Of a stretch of DNA of 64,000 nt, positions 44,263 through 52,653 are shown in pieces. The first letter of the stretch is position 1, and every line of letters begins with the position of its first letter. A program made the translations under genes and the position numbers. The notes under the pieces are model-generated. The model made no database searches, was not told where the DNA came from, and was given only the letters and a program-made list of their open reading frames with translations. The DNA comes from Intrasporangium calvum DSM 43043. GTDB lineage: Bacteria > Actinomycetota > Actinomycetes > Actinomycetales > Dermatophilaceae. The stretch is taken from positions 2,790,001 through 2,854,000 of the forward strand of contig NC_014830.1 of NCBI RefSeq assembly GCF_000184685.1. The letters are read 5' to 3'.

Positions 44263-44957
44263 CACCGCTTCCCTCCAGCCCCGCCTGCGGTGACGAATCC
44301 CCGCTCGGCGGCGTAGTCGGTCAACAGCTCCCGCAGCTGGCGGCGACCTCGGTGCAGCCGGCTCATCACGGTGCCGATGGGCGTGTCCATGATCTCGGCG
44401 ATCTCCTTGTAGGAGTAGCCCTCGACGTCGGCGAAGTAGACCGCGAGGCGGAACTCCTCGGGAATCTCCTGGAGGGCCCGCTTGACGTCGCTGTCCGGCA
44501 GGTGGTCGAGGGCCTCGGCCTCGGCCGAGCGCAAGCCCGACGAGGTGTGCGACTCGGCCCGGGCGAGCTGGTAGTCCTCGATGTCGGACGAGTCGGCCTC
44601 GAGCGGCTGGCGCTGCTTCTTGCGGTAGCTGTTGATGTAGGTGTTCGTGAGGATCCGGTACATCCAGGCTTTGAGGTTCGTGCCCGGCTTGTACTGGTGG
44701 AAGGCCGCGTAGGCCTTGGCGTAGGTCTCCTGCACCAGGTCCTCGGCGTCGGTCGGGTTGCGCGTCGTGCGCAGGGCGGCGCTGTAGAGCTGGTCGAGGA
44801 GGGGCATCGCCTCGAGCTCGAAGCGAGCGCGTCGCTCGGCCTCGGTCTCGGTGGCGACGTCCGCGGTCCCCGCTCCCTCCGGGAGCTCCGCGGCGGCGCG
44901 GGGCGCGTCGGCGACGGAGATCGCCGAGGCGGGGCCGGTCTTCTTGTCCTTGGTCAT
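44262..44957 (-). CDS. sigR: RNA polymerase sigma factor SigR (ECF, disulfide-stress)
   Basis: A 231-residue ECF sigma factor. Region 2 is [73 protein letters not shown] and region 4 is [48 protein letters not shown], matching SigR/SigH of Streptomyces/Mycobacterium. ATG 44957 has GGGAGG upstream. An autoregulatory SigR promoter (GGGAAT-N18-GTTG) lies ~80 bp upstream in a tandem repeat array. The next gene encodes its anti-sigma factor. Confidence 0.93.
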   Translation of the reverse strand: MTKDKKTGPASAISVADAPRAAAELPEGAGTADVATETEAERRARFELEAMPLLDQLYSAALRTTRNPTDAEDLVQETYAKAYAAFHQYKPGTNLKAWMYRILTNTYINSYRKKQRQPLEADSSDIEDYQLARAESHTSSGLRSAEAEALDHLPDSDVKRALQEIPEEFRLAVYFADVEGYSYKEIAEIMDTPIGTVMSRLHRGRRQLRELLTDYAAERGFVTAGGAGGKR

Positions 44958-45042
44958 CGCCTCCCACCCTAACCCGATGGGGAAGGTCGCCGGAGCGATC
45001 GTGCGGGCCGACGCATCCGGCTGGCAGGTGACCATGCTCCTG

Positions 45043-45070
45043 CAACGCCGCTCCTGCGGGCAGCATTCCC
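45043..45070 (-). promoter_or_regulatory. SigR-type autoregulatory promoter of sigR
   Basis: On the minus strand GGGAAT (45070-45065), then exactly 18 bases, then GTTG (45046-45043), matching the SigR/SigH consensus GGGAAT-N18/19-GTT. The transcript would start about 80 bases before the sigR ATG. Confidence 0.75.
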
Positions 45071-45112
45071 GCTCCTGCGGGCAGCATTCCCGCCCCGCGG
45101 GCAGCATTCCCG
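45051..45112 (-). repeat. Tandem 20/21-bp repeat carrying SigR -35 elements
   Basis: Two exact 21-bp units (45051-45071, 45072-45092) and a 20-bp variant (45093-45112). Each unit has GGGAAT on the minus strand. Only the copy nearest sigR is followed by GTT at the right distance. Confidence 0.85.
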
Positions 45113-45134
45113 CCCCGTCGGGCGTCACTCCCCG

Positions 45135-45782
45135 CTAACCGGGCAGCGTGGCGGCGATGCGTGTCATCGCCGCCACGAGGGCGGGCCCGGCTCCCTTGGG
45201 GAAGCTGTGCGCCCCGTTCACCTCGATGACCTCGGCCCACCGCGGGACGTACGGAGCCAGCTCAGTGGGCGTGCCGAACGGGTCCCGGGTCCCCTGGACC
45301 AGCCACGTCGGGTCCGGGGCGAGTGCCAGCTCCGCGTCGCGCAGACGGTCCGGCCGGCCCGGCAGGTGCAGGGGGAAGCTCAGCAGCAGGCCCGCGTCGG
45401 CCTCGAGCTCGGCAGCGGTCCGGCAGGCCACTCGCGCCCCGGCCGAGCGTCCGCCGACGACGAGGGGGCGCGGCAACCGCGACCGACCCGACATCAGGGC
45501 CGTCACCATCGGCACCCAGGCGGCGTCGAGCGTCGGTGGGCGTCCCGCGACGCGGCGGCCCGCCACGAGCCACGGCTGCTCGACGACGGCCACCGTCCAC
45601 CCGGCCGCCACGAGGACGTCCCTCGCGACCGTGAGGTCGAGGCTGCGCAGCCCTCCCCCGGCCCCGTGGCCGAGGACGACGGTCCCGCGGGAGTGAGCTG
45701 GGCGGCATACGTGCGCTCGCCCCGGCCCCTCGGGAGTCGACAGGTCGCGCACCCGCTCGACCACGCGCCCGACGGCGCTCAC
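45135..45782 (-). CDS. Alpha/beta-hydrolase family protein (KANL3/Tex30 type)
   Basis: A 215-residue hydrolase: GTVVLGHGAGGGLRSLDLTVARDVL (oxyanion region), PLVVGGRSAGARVACRTA (nucleophile elbow GRSAG), LVQGTRDPFGTP (acid region) and NGAHSFPKG (histidine). This is the KANL3/Tex30-like dienelactone-hydrolase group of small esterases; the substrate is unknown. GTG 45782 overlaps the SRAP gene's stop (GTGA), so the two are coupled. Confidence 0.82.
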   Translation of the reverse strand: MSAVGRVVERVRDLSTPEGPGRAHVCRPAHSRGTVVLGHGAGGGLRSLDLTVARDVLVAAGWTVAVVEQPWLVAGRRVAGRPPTLDAAWVPMVTALMSGRSRLPRPLVVGGRSAGARVACRTAAELEADAGLLLSFPLHLPGRPDRLRDAELALAPDPTWLVQGTRDPFGTPTELAPYVPRWAEVIEVNGAHSFPKGAGPALVAAMTRIAATLPG

Positions 45783-46621
45783 CCGCCGATCACCTCCCCG
45801 GTCATCGGGTCGACGACGCCGACGAGCTCTTCGCGAGGCGCGGGCTCAAGGAGAGCGGCCCCGTTGTTCGCCGTCGCGCCGACACCGCGGCCGACCGGGT
45901 AGGCCTCGAACCGGCCCGGGGCCGCGAACTCGAGCAGCCGGCGCACGGCGTCGGGGTCCTGCTCGCTCGGGTCGAGCCACTGCTGCCACTGCTCCGGCTC
46001 GAGGACGAGGGGCTGGCGGTCATGGATCCGGTCCATCCCGGGATCGGCGGCGGTCGTGATGATCGTGAAGGTCGTGAGCCATGCCTCCGGGTGCCCGTCC
46101 GGTAGCTCGCGGTCGCGCCAGAACTCGTAGAGCCCGGCGAACCCCACCTTCGCGCCGTCGGCCCGGTGGATGAAGAACGGCTGCTTCCGTGGTTTGCCCT
46201 TCGCGTCGACGGCGGTCGGGGACTGCTGCCACTCGTACCACCCGTCGGCCGGCACGATGCACCGCCGCGTGAGCGCGGCCTTCGCGAACGCTCCCTTGCC
46301 GAGCACCGACTCAGCGCGTGCGTTGGTCATCCGCTGGCCGACCTTCACGTCCTTCGCCCAGGTCGGGACGAGGCCCCACGTGAGCAGGCGGAGCTGCCGG
46401 GTCGGCTCGGCCGGGGCGGCCTCCTCCGCCGTCCGCGGCTGGCGGGTGAGCACGACCAGGGCCTGCTTGGAGGGCGCCATGTTCCAGTCCGGCTCGCCCG
46501 GCGTGGGTCGCTGGGGGTTCTTGAGGATGCTGCGGCCCGGCTCCGCCGAGTGGTCCTCGTCGATGTCGAACGCCTCGACCAGCTCGTCCGGCCGCGCGCT
46601 CGCGGCGTACCTCCCGCACAT
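45779..46621 (-). CDS. SRAP (HMCES/YedK) abasic-site-protecting peptidase
   Basis: A 280-residue protein starting MCGRYAAS, where Cys2 is the residue that forms a thiazolidine crosslink with abasic DNA. Other family marks are WNMAPSKQALVVL (conserved Asn), RMTNARAESVLGKGAFAKAALTRRCIVPADGWYEWQ (RCxxPADGWYEW) and HDRQPLVLEP (His). HMCES/YedK shields abasic sites in single-stranded DNA during replication. ATG 46621 is fixed by Cys2. A dispersed-repeat copy lies 10 bp upstream of the ATG. It is coupled to a small hydrolase gene. Confidence 0.93.
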   Translation of the reverse strand: MCGRYAASARPDELVEAFDIDEDHSAEPGRSILKNPQRPTPGEPDWNMAPSKQALVVLTRQPRTAEEAAPAEPTRQLRLLTWGLVPTWAKDVKVGQRMTNARAESVLGKGAFAKAALTRRCIVPADGWYEWQQSPTAVDAKGKPRKQPFFIHRADGAKVGFAGLYEFWRDRELPDGHPEAWLTTFTIITTAADPGMDRIHDRQPLVLEPEQWQQWLDPSEQDPDAVRRLLEFAAPGRFEAYPVGRGVGATANNGAALLEPAPREELVGVVDPMTGEVIGG

Positions 46622-46630
46622 GGGCTCCAG

Positions 46631-46646
46631 CGTATGCCGCTGGGCT
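46631..46646 (-). repeat. Dispersed 16-bp repeat, copy 5
   Basis: Exact CGTATGCCGCTGGGCT, reverse complement of the consensus, just upstream of the SRAP gene start. Confidence 0.85.
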
Positions 46647-46693
46647 CGCTCCCCCGGGCCGGGCGCGGTCCCAGCCCTCCCGGCCCCCACCGG

Positions 46694-46769
46694 CCGCAAC
46701 ACACCCGCTCGTCGACCGCCTGCCCCGGGTGTAGCCGACACCAGCACGCTGTAAGCGGGTGTGTTGCGG
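46694..46769. repeat. 16-bp inverted repeat with nested small hairpin between SRAP and DoxX genes
   Basis: Arms CCGCAACACACCCGCT (46694-46709) and AGCGGGTGTGTTGCGG (46754-46769) are exact reverse complements separated by 44 bp, which contain a further small stem GGTGT/ACACC around AGCCG. The element lies in the divergent intergenic region, so it could be an operator, a structured RNA or a small mobile palindrome. Confidence 0.75.
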
Positions 46770-46841
46770 TCAGGTCTGGCGCTCCCGACCGGAGGTCTGG
46801 GTATGTCGATAGCGTAGGTACCCACCCCAGGAGGAATCCTC

Positions 46842-47360
46842 ATGATCGTCCGTCGTATCGCCCGTCCCATGCTCGCCTCGGTCTTCGTCGCAGCCGGTAT
46901 CGATGCACTGCGGAACCCGGCCCCCCGCACCAAGAAGGCGGCGCAGCTGCTCGACACGGTCTCCGCCCCACCGGCGGTGCAGCAGGATCCTGACCTGTTC
47001 GTCCGGGTCAACGGCGCGTCCCTCGTGACGGGCGGCCTCCTGCTGGCAACGGGCCGGATGCCGCGTCTGGCCTCGACGCTCCTCGCCGCCTCGGTCGTCC
47101 CCACCACGGCCATCGAGCACGCCTTCTGGGACGAGACCGATCCGGACAAGCGCGCCCAGAGCCGTAGCCTGTTCCTCAAGAACGTCGGCCTGCTCGGTGG
47201 CCTGCTGCTGGCCAGCGTCGACACCGCCGGCAAGCCCGGGCTCGCCTGGCGGGCCCAGCACGCCACCCGGACCACGCGCCGCGAGGCGCGCCACGCCAAG
47301 CGGGCCGCCGCCCGGGAGGCCCGTCTTCTCGCCCATCGAGCCCAGGACGTCGTGAGCTGA
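46842..47360 (+). CDS. DoxX family membrane protein
   Basis: A 172-residue membrane protein of the DoxX/DoxD fold: [112 protein letters not shown]. Four helices are expected. In mycobacteria DoxX binds SodA and SseA in an oxidative-stress complex. It ends with a basic Ala/Arg-rich cytosolic tail. ATG 46842 has AGGAGG upstream. The 5' region carries GGGTA...TACCC half-sites and a long inverted repeat. aroA starts two bases after its stop. Confidence 0.88.
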   Translation: MIVRRIARPMLASVFVAAGIDALRNPAPRTKKAAQLLDTVSAPPAVQQDPDLFVRVNGASLVTGGLLLATGRMPRLASTLLAASVVPTTAIEHAFWDETDPDKRAQSRSLFLKNVGLLGGLLLASVDTAGKPGLAWRAQHATRTTRREARHAKRAAAREARLLAHRAQDVVS

Positions 47361-47361
47361 C

Positions 47362-48789
47362 TTGAGTCCCGCCGACCCTTCCCCTCCCGCACCCCGCACC
47401 CCAGATCTCCCCACGGACCCCAGCGGCCATCGAGGCCGCAGCACGCCGGTCCCGGGGGACTGGTCGGCACCCACCCCGGACCGGCCCGTCCACGCGACCG
47501 TGCTCCTCCCCGGGAGCAAGTCGCTGACGAACCGCTACCTCGTGCTCGCTGCGCTGGCCGGCGACCGCTCCCGTCTGCGCGCCCCGCTGCGCTCCCGCGA
47601 CACCCTCCTGATGGCCGACGCCCTGCGTGCGCTGGGCGTCCGCATCGACGACGTCGATCCCGATGGGGACGTTGCCGGATCCGTGCCGGACTGGCTGGTC
47701 AGCCCGCCGGAGCACCTCCGCGGGGACGTGCGGATCGACTGCGGCCTCGCAGGGACCGTCATGCGGTTCCTCCCTGCCGTGGCGGCCCTCGCGCGGGGCC
47801 CCGTCCACCTCGACGGCGACCCGCAGGCGCGGGTCCGACCGATGGGTCCCGTCCTCGAGTCCCTGCGCGCCCTCGGCGTCGAGCTCGAGGACTCCGACGG
47901 TTACCTGCCCCTGACGGTGCACGGTCGCGGGAGCGTCCGAGGCGGCTCCGTGACGATGGATGCCTCGTCGTCCTCCCAGTTCGTGTCGGCGCTGCTGCTG
48001 GCGGGGGCACGGTACGACGAGGGCATCACGATCCACCACCGCGGCAGGCCGGTCCCGAGCCAGCCGCACATCCTCATGACGGTCGAGACCCTGCGCGACG
48101 CCGGTGCCCTGGTCGACGACTCGGAGCCCGACACGTGGCGCGTCGAGCCATCCGAGATCAACGCGCTCGACGTCTCGATCGAGCCGGACCTGTCCAATGC
48201 CGGCCCCTTCGTCGCCGCCGCGCTCGTCACGGGTGGCACGGTCCGCATCCCCGGCTGGCCGCAGTACACGACCCAGGCCGGGGACCTCATGCGCGAGATC
48301 CTCGACACCATGGGCGCCGACGTCCGGCTGGACCGGCACGGCCTCACGGTCATCGGCAGCGGGGAGCTCGTGGGGATCGACATCGACCTGCACGACGCAG
48401 CGGAGCTCACGCCGACCGTCGCCGCGCTCGCAGCGCTCGCCTCGACGCCGTCCTCGATTCGCGGGGTCGCCCACATCCGCGGACACGAGACCGACCGCCT
48501 CGCGGCTCTGACGGCCGAGCTCGGGTCGCTCGGCGGCGCCGTCACTGAGACCGAGGACGGGCTGCGGATCGCGCCGGCACCCCTGCACGGGGGCCGGTTC
48601 CGGACCTACCACGACCACCGGATGGCCACGGCCGGCGCGATCGTGGGCCTGCGGGTGCACGGGGTGACCGTGGAGGACATCGAGACGACGAGCAAGACCC
48701 TGCCGGACTTCCCCGGCCTGTGGGCCGGCATGCTGTCCGGCCGCGCCTCGGTCGCCGCCCTCTCGCCCTCCGAGGAGCCGGCTCGATGA
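47362..48789 (+). CDS. aroA: 3-phosphoshikimate 1-carboxyvinyltransferase (EPSP synthase)
   Basis: A 475-residue shikimate-pathway enzyme. It has [19 protein letters not shown] near the N-terminus, the [15 protein letters not shown] block (LxGTxxRF), [15 protein letters not shown], and [39 protein letters not shown] near the C-terminus. The N-terminal 40 residues are Pro-rich and uncertain. TTG 47362 starts immediately after doxX; a start further in cannot be excluded. The TGA overlaps the rsgA ATG (ATGA), giving an aroA-rsgA unit, as is common in actinobacteria. Confidence 0.93.
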   Translation: MSPADPSPPAPRTPDLPTDPSGHRGRSTPVPGDWSAPTPDRPVHATVLLPGSKSLTNRYLVLAALAGDRSRLRAPLRSRDTLLMADALRALGVRIDDVDPDGDVAGSVPDWLVSPPEHLRGDVRIDCGLAGTVMRFLPAVAALARGPVHLDGDPQARVRPMGPVLESLRALGVELEDSDGYLPLTVHGRGSVRGGSVTMDASSSSQFVSALLLAGARYDEGITIHHRGRPVPSQPHILMTVETLRDAGALVDDSEPDTWRVEPSEINALDVSIEPDLSNAGPFVAAALVTGGTVRIPGWPQYTTQAGDLMREILDTMGADVRLDRHGLTVIGSGELVGIDIDLHDAAELTPTVAALAALASTPSSIRGVAHIRGHETDRLAALTAELGSLGGAVTETEDGLRIAPAPLHGGRFRTYHDHRMATAGAIVGLRVHGVTVEDIETTSKTLPDFPGLWAGMLSGRASVAALSPSEEPAR

Positions 48790-49820
48790 GCTGGCGAAAC
48801 CTCGACGAGGGCGATGTCCGCGTCCGCCCCAACCGCAGGGGGTCGCGGCCCCGCACCAAGGAGCGTCCCGCCCATGCGGACGCAGTCGTGGCCATGGTCA
48901 TCGGCGTGGACCGCGGTCGCTACACCTGTCTCGTCCCAGCGGTGGCTTCCAAGCGGCACCACGAGCCCGAGCGTGTCGTCGTCGCGATGAAGGCTCGCGA
49001 CCTCGGCCGGACCCGGGTCGTCGTCGGCGACGAGGTGGCGCTCGTCGGGGACACGAGCGGCGAGCCGGACGGCCTGGCCCGGATCGTGCGCATCGAGGAA
49101 CGCCGCTCGGTGCTCCGGCGCACCGCAGACGACACCGACCCCGTCGAGCGGGTCATCGTCGCCAACGCCGACCGGCTGGGGATCGTCACCGCGCTCGCGG
49201 ACCCCGAGCCGCGGCCGCGGATGGTCGACCGCTGCCTCGTGGCCGCCTACGACGCAGGCCTCGAGCCGCTGCTCATCCTGACCAAGGCCGACCTCGTCGA
49301 CGCTGCCGACTTCCTCGCCAAGTACACGCCGCTCGAGGTGGACCACGTCGTCACCCGCAGGGACGGCGACGACATCATCGGGCTCGACGAGGTGCGGGAG
49401 CGCCTGGCAGGACGGGTCACCGTGCTCGTCGGCCACTCGGGGGTCGGCAAGAGCACGCTCGTCAACGCCCTCGTCCCGGGCGCCACTCGAGCCATCGGAG
49501 TCGTCAACGACGTGACGGGGCGGGGCCGCCACACCTCGACGAGCGCCGTTGCACTGCGGCTACCGGAGGGGGGCTGGGTCATCGACACCCCGGGCATCCG
49601 CTCCTTCGGCCTGGCCCACATCGACGTCGACCGGATCATCGACCACTTCCCCGACCTCGCGGCCGGCACAGGGGAATGCCCCCGGGGCTGCACCCACGAC
49701 GAGGAGGAGTGCGCCCTCGACGAGTGGGTCAGGGCCGGCCACGCCGGCGAGCCCGGACCCGCGCGGCTGGAGTCACTGCGCCGGCTGCTGCGCACGCGCT
49801 CGGCCGTCGAGGACTACTGA
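48786..49820 (+). CDS. rsgA: Ribosome small-subunit biogenesis GTPase RsgA
   Basis: A 344-residue circularly permuted GTPase. The OB-like N-terminal domain is followed by G4 ([11 protein letters not shown]), G1 ([18 protein letters not shown]), G3-like ([12 protein letters not shown]) and the C-terminal zinc motif [15 protein letters not shown]. RsgA matures the 30S subunit, with GTPase activity stimulated by the ribosome. ATG 48786 overlaps the aroA stop. Tandem repeats follow its 3' end. Confidence 0.94.
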   Translation: MSWRNLDEGDVRVRPNRRGSRPRTKERPAHADAVVAMVIGVDRGRYTCLVPAVASKRHHEPERVVVAMKARDLGRTRVVVGDEVALVGDTSGEPDGLARIVRIEERRSVLRRTADDTDPVERVIVANADRLGIVTALADPEPRPRMVDRCLVAAYDAGLEPLLILTKADLVDAADFLAKYTPLEVDHVVTRRDGDDIIGLDEVRERLAGRVTVLVGHSGVGKSTLVNALVPGATRAIGVVNDVTGRGRHTSTSAVALRLPEGGWVIDTPGIRSFGLAHIDVDRIIDHFPDLAAGTGECPRGCTHDEEECALDEWVRAGHAGEPGPARLESLRRLLRTRSAVEDY

Positions 49821-49836
49821 GCCCCCGCGGCCGAGC

Positions 49837-49896
49837 GGTCACGCACCAGAGCCGTCACGCGCCAGAACGGTCCCGCGCCAGAACGGTCCCGCCCAG
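49837..49896. repeat. 16-bp imperfect tandem repeats
   Basis: About 3.8 copies of a 16-bp unit (GGTCCCGCGCCAGAAC-like), between the rsgA stop and the IscA-like gene. Confidence 0.8.
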
Positions 49897-49913
49897 CGCT
49901 TCGACCCGGTCCC

Positions 49914-50183
49914 TCAGGCCTGCTGGGCCAGGGTGAAGCCGACGCCGTCAGGGGTCTCGGCGGCATCCAGCGTCTGGCCCTCCAACGCGGGAGCAACCTC
50001 CCCAGCGACGTAGACGTTCGCGTTCCCGGCAACGACGACCACGTCGTCGGGCTGAGGTGCGGCGACGACGGTCACGGCGAACTGCCCGTCGTCGGCAGCA
50101 ATCCGCAGACCAGCGCTCTCCTCCGGAGAGCCCTGGGTGAGTCCTTGGACGACGGACTGCGCGTTCTCGGTCACGGTGAGCAT
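49914..50183 (-). CDS. IscA/HesB-like iron-sulfur biogenesis domain protein without cysteines
   Basis: An 89-residue protein: TVTENAQSVVQGLTQGSPEESAGLRIAADDGQFAVTVVAAPQPDDVVVVAGNANVYVAGEVAPALEGQTLDAAETPDGVGFTLAQ. The fold pattern is the HesB/IscA domain, but it has no cysteine at all, so it cannot carry a cluster like canonical IscA. A similar Cys-less protein is found in many actinobacteria; its role is unknown. ATG 50183 has AGGAGTTC upstream. It converges on rsgA. Confidence 0.75.
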   Translation of the reverse strand: MLTVTENAQSVVQGLTQGSPEESAGLRIAADDGQFAVTVVAAPQPDDVVVVAGNANVYVAGEVAPALEGQTLDAAETPDGVGFTLAQQA

Positions 50184-50371
50184 GGGGGAACTCCTGTCTT
50201 CGTGCGGTCGCCGGCCGGAGCCGACGTCGACGCCTACGACCACCTCACGGGGCAAGTGCGCACACGCCTCGGACCACTCCACCCTCACCGATCACCGGGG
50301 GGCCATGTCAAGTCACGCACTCGCGACCGGACCGCAACCCACCCGAGAACTGCTGCCTCACAAGGAGACTG

Positions 50372-50387
50372 AGCCCAGCGGCATACG
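50372..50387 (+). repeat. Dispersed 16-bp repeat, copy 6
   Basis: Exact AGCCCAGCGGCATACG in the 278-bp gap (50184-50461) upstream of hisN. Nothing else stands out in this gap. Confidence 0.85.
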
Positions 50388-50461
50388 ACGTCCGGGCGTG
50401 TCTCAGGAGAGCAGCGAAGCTTCACGGCCACGGAACCCGACCGGACGCTAGGCTCCGCCAA

Positions 50462-51259
50462 GTGACCTCCTACGACGACGACCTTCGTCTCGCCCACGTC
50501 CTCGCCGATGCCGTCGAGCGTGTGACGATGTCGCGCTTCCGCTCGGCCGACCTGCTCGTCGAGAGCAAGCCGGACCTCACCCCGGTGACCGACGCGGACC
50601 GGGCTGCGGAGGAGCTCATCCGGCTCCAGCTCAAGCGGACCCGACCTCGGGACGCCGTGGAGGGTGAGGAGTTCGACACGACCGGCCACGGCCCGCGGCG
50701 CTGGGTCGTCGACCCCATCGACGGCACGAAGAACTACGTGCGCGGCGTCCCCGTCTGGGCCACCCTCATCGGCCTCGTCGACAACGGCCGGCCCGTCCTC
50801 GGGCTCGTCGCCGCCCCTGCCCTGCAACGGCGCTGGTGGGCAGCGGTCGGCTCCGGAGCCTGGTCCGGTCGCTCGCTCTCGTCGGCGAAGCGGATCTCCG
50901 TCTCCCAGGTCGGGCGCCTCGGCGACGCCTCCCTGTCCCACTCTTCCCTGTCCGGCTGGCGGGTTCGCGGCCGCCGTGACGACTTCCTCGACCTCATGGA
51001 CGACTGCTGGCGCACCCGGGCCTACGGCGACTTCTGGTCGTACATGCTTGTCGCGGAGGGTGCCGTCGACATCGCGGCCGAGCCCGAGCTGGCCGTCCAC
51101 GACATGGCGGCCCTCGTCCCCATCGTCGAGGAGGCGGGCGGCCGGTTCACGGGACTCGACGGCCGCGAGGGGTGCTGGAGCGGGAACGCCCTCGCGACCA
51201 ACGGGCTCCTCCACGACGAGGTGCTCCGCCGGATCGGCACGCCCGCGACGGAGGCCTGA
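50462..51259 (+). CDS. hisN: Histidinol-phosphatase of the inositol-monophosphatase fold (HisN)
   Basis: A 265-residue phosphatase. Metal ligands are in DAVEGEEFDTTG (GEE) and WVVDPIDGTKNYVRGVPVWATLIGLV (DPIDGT) and in the C-terminal block LAVHDMAALVPIVEEAGGRF. The YGDFWSYMLVAEGAVDIAAEPELAVHDMA pattern is that of HisN, the histidinol-phosphate phosphatase of actinobacteria. GTG 50462 was chosen from the start of similarity (TSYDDDLRLAHVLADA). No other his genes are nearby. Confidence 0.85.
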   Translation: MTSYDDDLRLAHVLADAVERVTMSRFRSADLLVESKPDLTPVTDADRAAEELIRLQLKRTRPRDAVEGEEFDTTGHGPRRWVVDPIDGTKNYVRGVPVWATLIGLVDNGRPVLGLVAAPALQRRWWAAVGSGAWSGRSLSSAKRISVSQVGRLGDASLSHSSLSGWRVRGRRDDFLDLMDDCWRTRAYGDFWSYMLVAEGAVDIAAEPELAVHDMAALVPIVEEAGGRFTGLDGREGCWSGNALATNGLLHDEVLRRIGTPATEA

Positions 51260-51264
51260 CCGAG

Positions 51265-52653
51265 TCAGTCGCCGACGACGGTGACTGCGCCGAGGCCGAG
51301 CTCCTCGATCGCGGCCCGGTGCGTGGCGGCGTCCCCGACGAGGACCATGGTCCAACCGGTCCCGGGGGGAGAACCGGGCAGGGCGACCCCTGCTCCCGTC
51401 GCGAAGCGGCGGAAGGCGTCGTCCAGCCGGGCCCGGTCGACGCGCTCGAGGTCGCGCAGGTTGGCGGTGGTGAACTCGGTCGTCCGTCCGTCCAGGGCCA
51501 TGTTGATCGCCTCGTCCGCCACGGCGTCGGCGGTCGCATAGCGTCCCGGAGCGGTCTTGCTGATGAAGTCGACGCCGGAACGGACCTCCTGCTCGGAGAA
51601 GCCGTCCCGGCCGCTCTCGAGGATCTCGACGAGAAGGCGGACCGACTCGGGGGTGCTGTCGGCCCGGACCGAACCCGAGGTGAGGAACAGGCCCCCGGTG
51701 CGCCGCGGCCGGAAGCTCGACCGGATCCCGTAGGTGTAGCCCTTCTCCTCCCGCAGAACGGCGTCGACGCGCGCGTTGGGCGAGCCACCGAGGATGAACC
51801 CGATGACGGGATACGGCGCCCAGCCGCCCTCCACGGAACGGTCAGGACCCGGCGCACCGAGCACGATCTCGGTCTGCACCGACTCGGAGCGGTTGACGAT
51901 GACGATCCGGTCCCGGTCCGCGGCCAGTGCCGCCGCGCGGCTGAGCGACGATGCACGGTCGGGGCCTCGACGCCAGCCGCCGAGGGCGTCCCCGACGAGC
52001 GCGTGGACGTCGAGCCCCGCGAGGTCACCGGCCAGCGCGACCGTGGTCCCGGCAGCGACGACGTGCTCCTCGTGGAACGCCACGACGGCGTCCCGCGTGA
52101 TCCGCGAGACCGTCTCGCGGGACCCGCCGGTCGGCCGCGACCCGCGCTCGTCCTCGGCGAAGAAGGTGGCGACGAACTCCAGCGCGGCGCGGTGGCCGGG
52201 GACCGACCGCTCCTGGTCGATCTCGGCGAGGCGGGCGCGCACCTGGCGGGCCACCTCGCTGTCGGGGAAGACCGGCTCCGTCAGGATCTGCCGCAGGAGG
52301 TCCAGCGCCGGCCCCAAGTTGCCCTTGACGACGTCGAGGTCCAGGGTGAGGCCCGCCTCGCTGATGGCGGCGCCGTAGCTGATCCCCTTGCGCTCGAGGA
52401 GGCGCGCCAGCTCCTCGGCCGAGTGGTGGACCGTGCCCTCGTCCATGGTCCGAGCCATGATCGTGCCGACGCCCTCGAGCTCCCGCGGCTCCGCACTGAT
52501 GGGGACGGGGAGGCCGAGGCGCACGGAGATGACGTACTGGCCGGGGACGTCGTAGGTCACCAGGCGGATGCCGTTGGGCAGGTCGTGGGTCGCCGCCTCG
52601 GGGAAGGACCACTGGGGCGGTGGCGCCACCGTGGGCCGCGGGACGGCGGTCAT
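51265..52653 (-). CDS. M16-family peptidase, inactive (non-zinc) subunit
   Basis: A 462-residue M16 protein. It lacks the HxxEH zinc motif in its N-terminal domain (GTIMARTMDEGTVHHSAEEL in the expected place), but has the substrate-binding loop LREEKGYTYGIRSSFRP typical of the second subunit. It pairs with the active M16 gene immediately upstream (52650-53939, ATGA overlap), a known two-subunit arrangement. It probably degrades peptides, with cytosolic location as there is no signal peptide. Confidence 0.9.
   Translation of the reverse strand: MTAVPRPTVAPPPQWSFPEAATHDLPNGIRLVTYDVPGQYVISVRLGLPVPISAEPRELEGVGTIMARTMDEGTVHHSAEELARLLERKGISYGAAISEAGLTLDLDVVKGNLGPALDLLRQILTEPVFPDSEVARQVRARLAEIDQERSVPGHRAALEFVATFFAEDERGSRPTGGSRETVSRITRDAVVAFHEEHVVAAGTTVALAGDLAGLDVHALVGDALGGWRRGPDRASSLSRAAALAADRDRIVIVNRSESVQTEIVLGAPGPDRSVEGGWAPYPVIGFILGGSPNARVDAVLREEKGYTYGIRSSFRPRRTGGLFLTSGSVRADSTPESVRLLVEILESGRDGFSEQEVRSGVDFISKTAPGRYATADAVADEAINMALDGRTTEFTTANLRDLERVDRARLDDAFRRFATGAGVALPGSPPGTGWTMVLVGDAATHRAAIEELGLGAVTVVGD

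Noticed and set aside
45051-45112. CRISPR-like array
   Set aside because: The units are head-to-tail without spacers, so this is a minisatellite.
45700-45716. Additional dispersed-repeat copy within the small hydrolase gene
   Set aside because: Only GCGGCATACG matches; the left half differs, and it is within conserved coding sequence.
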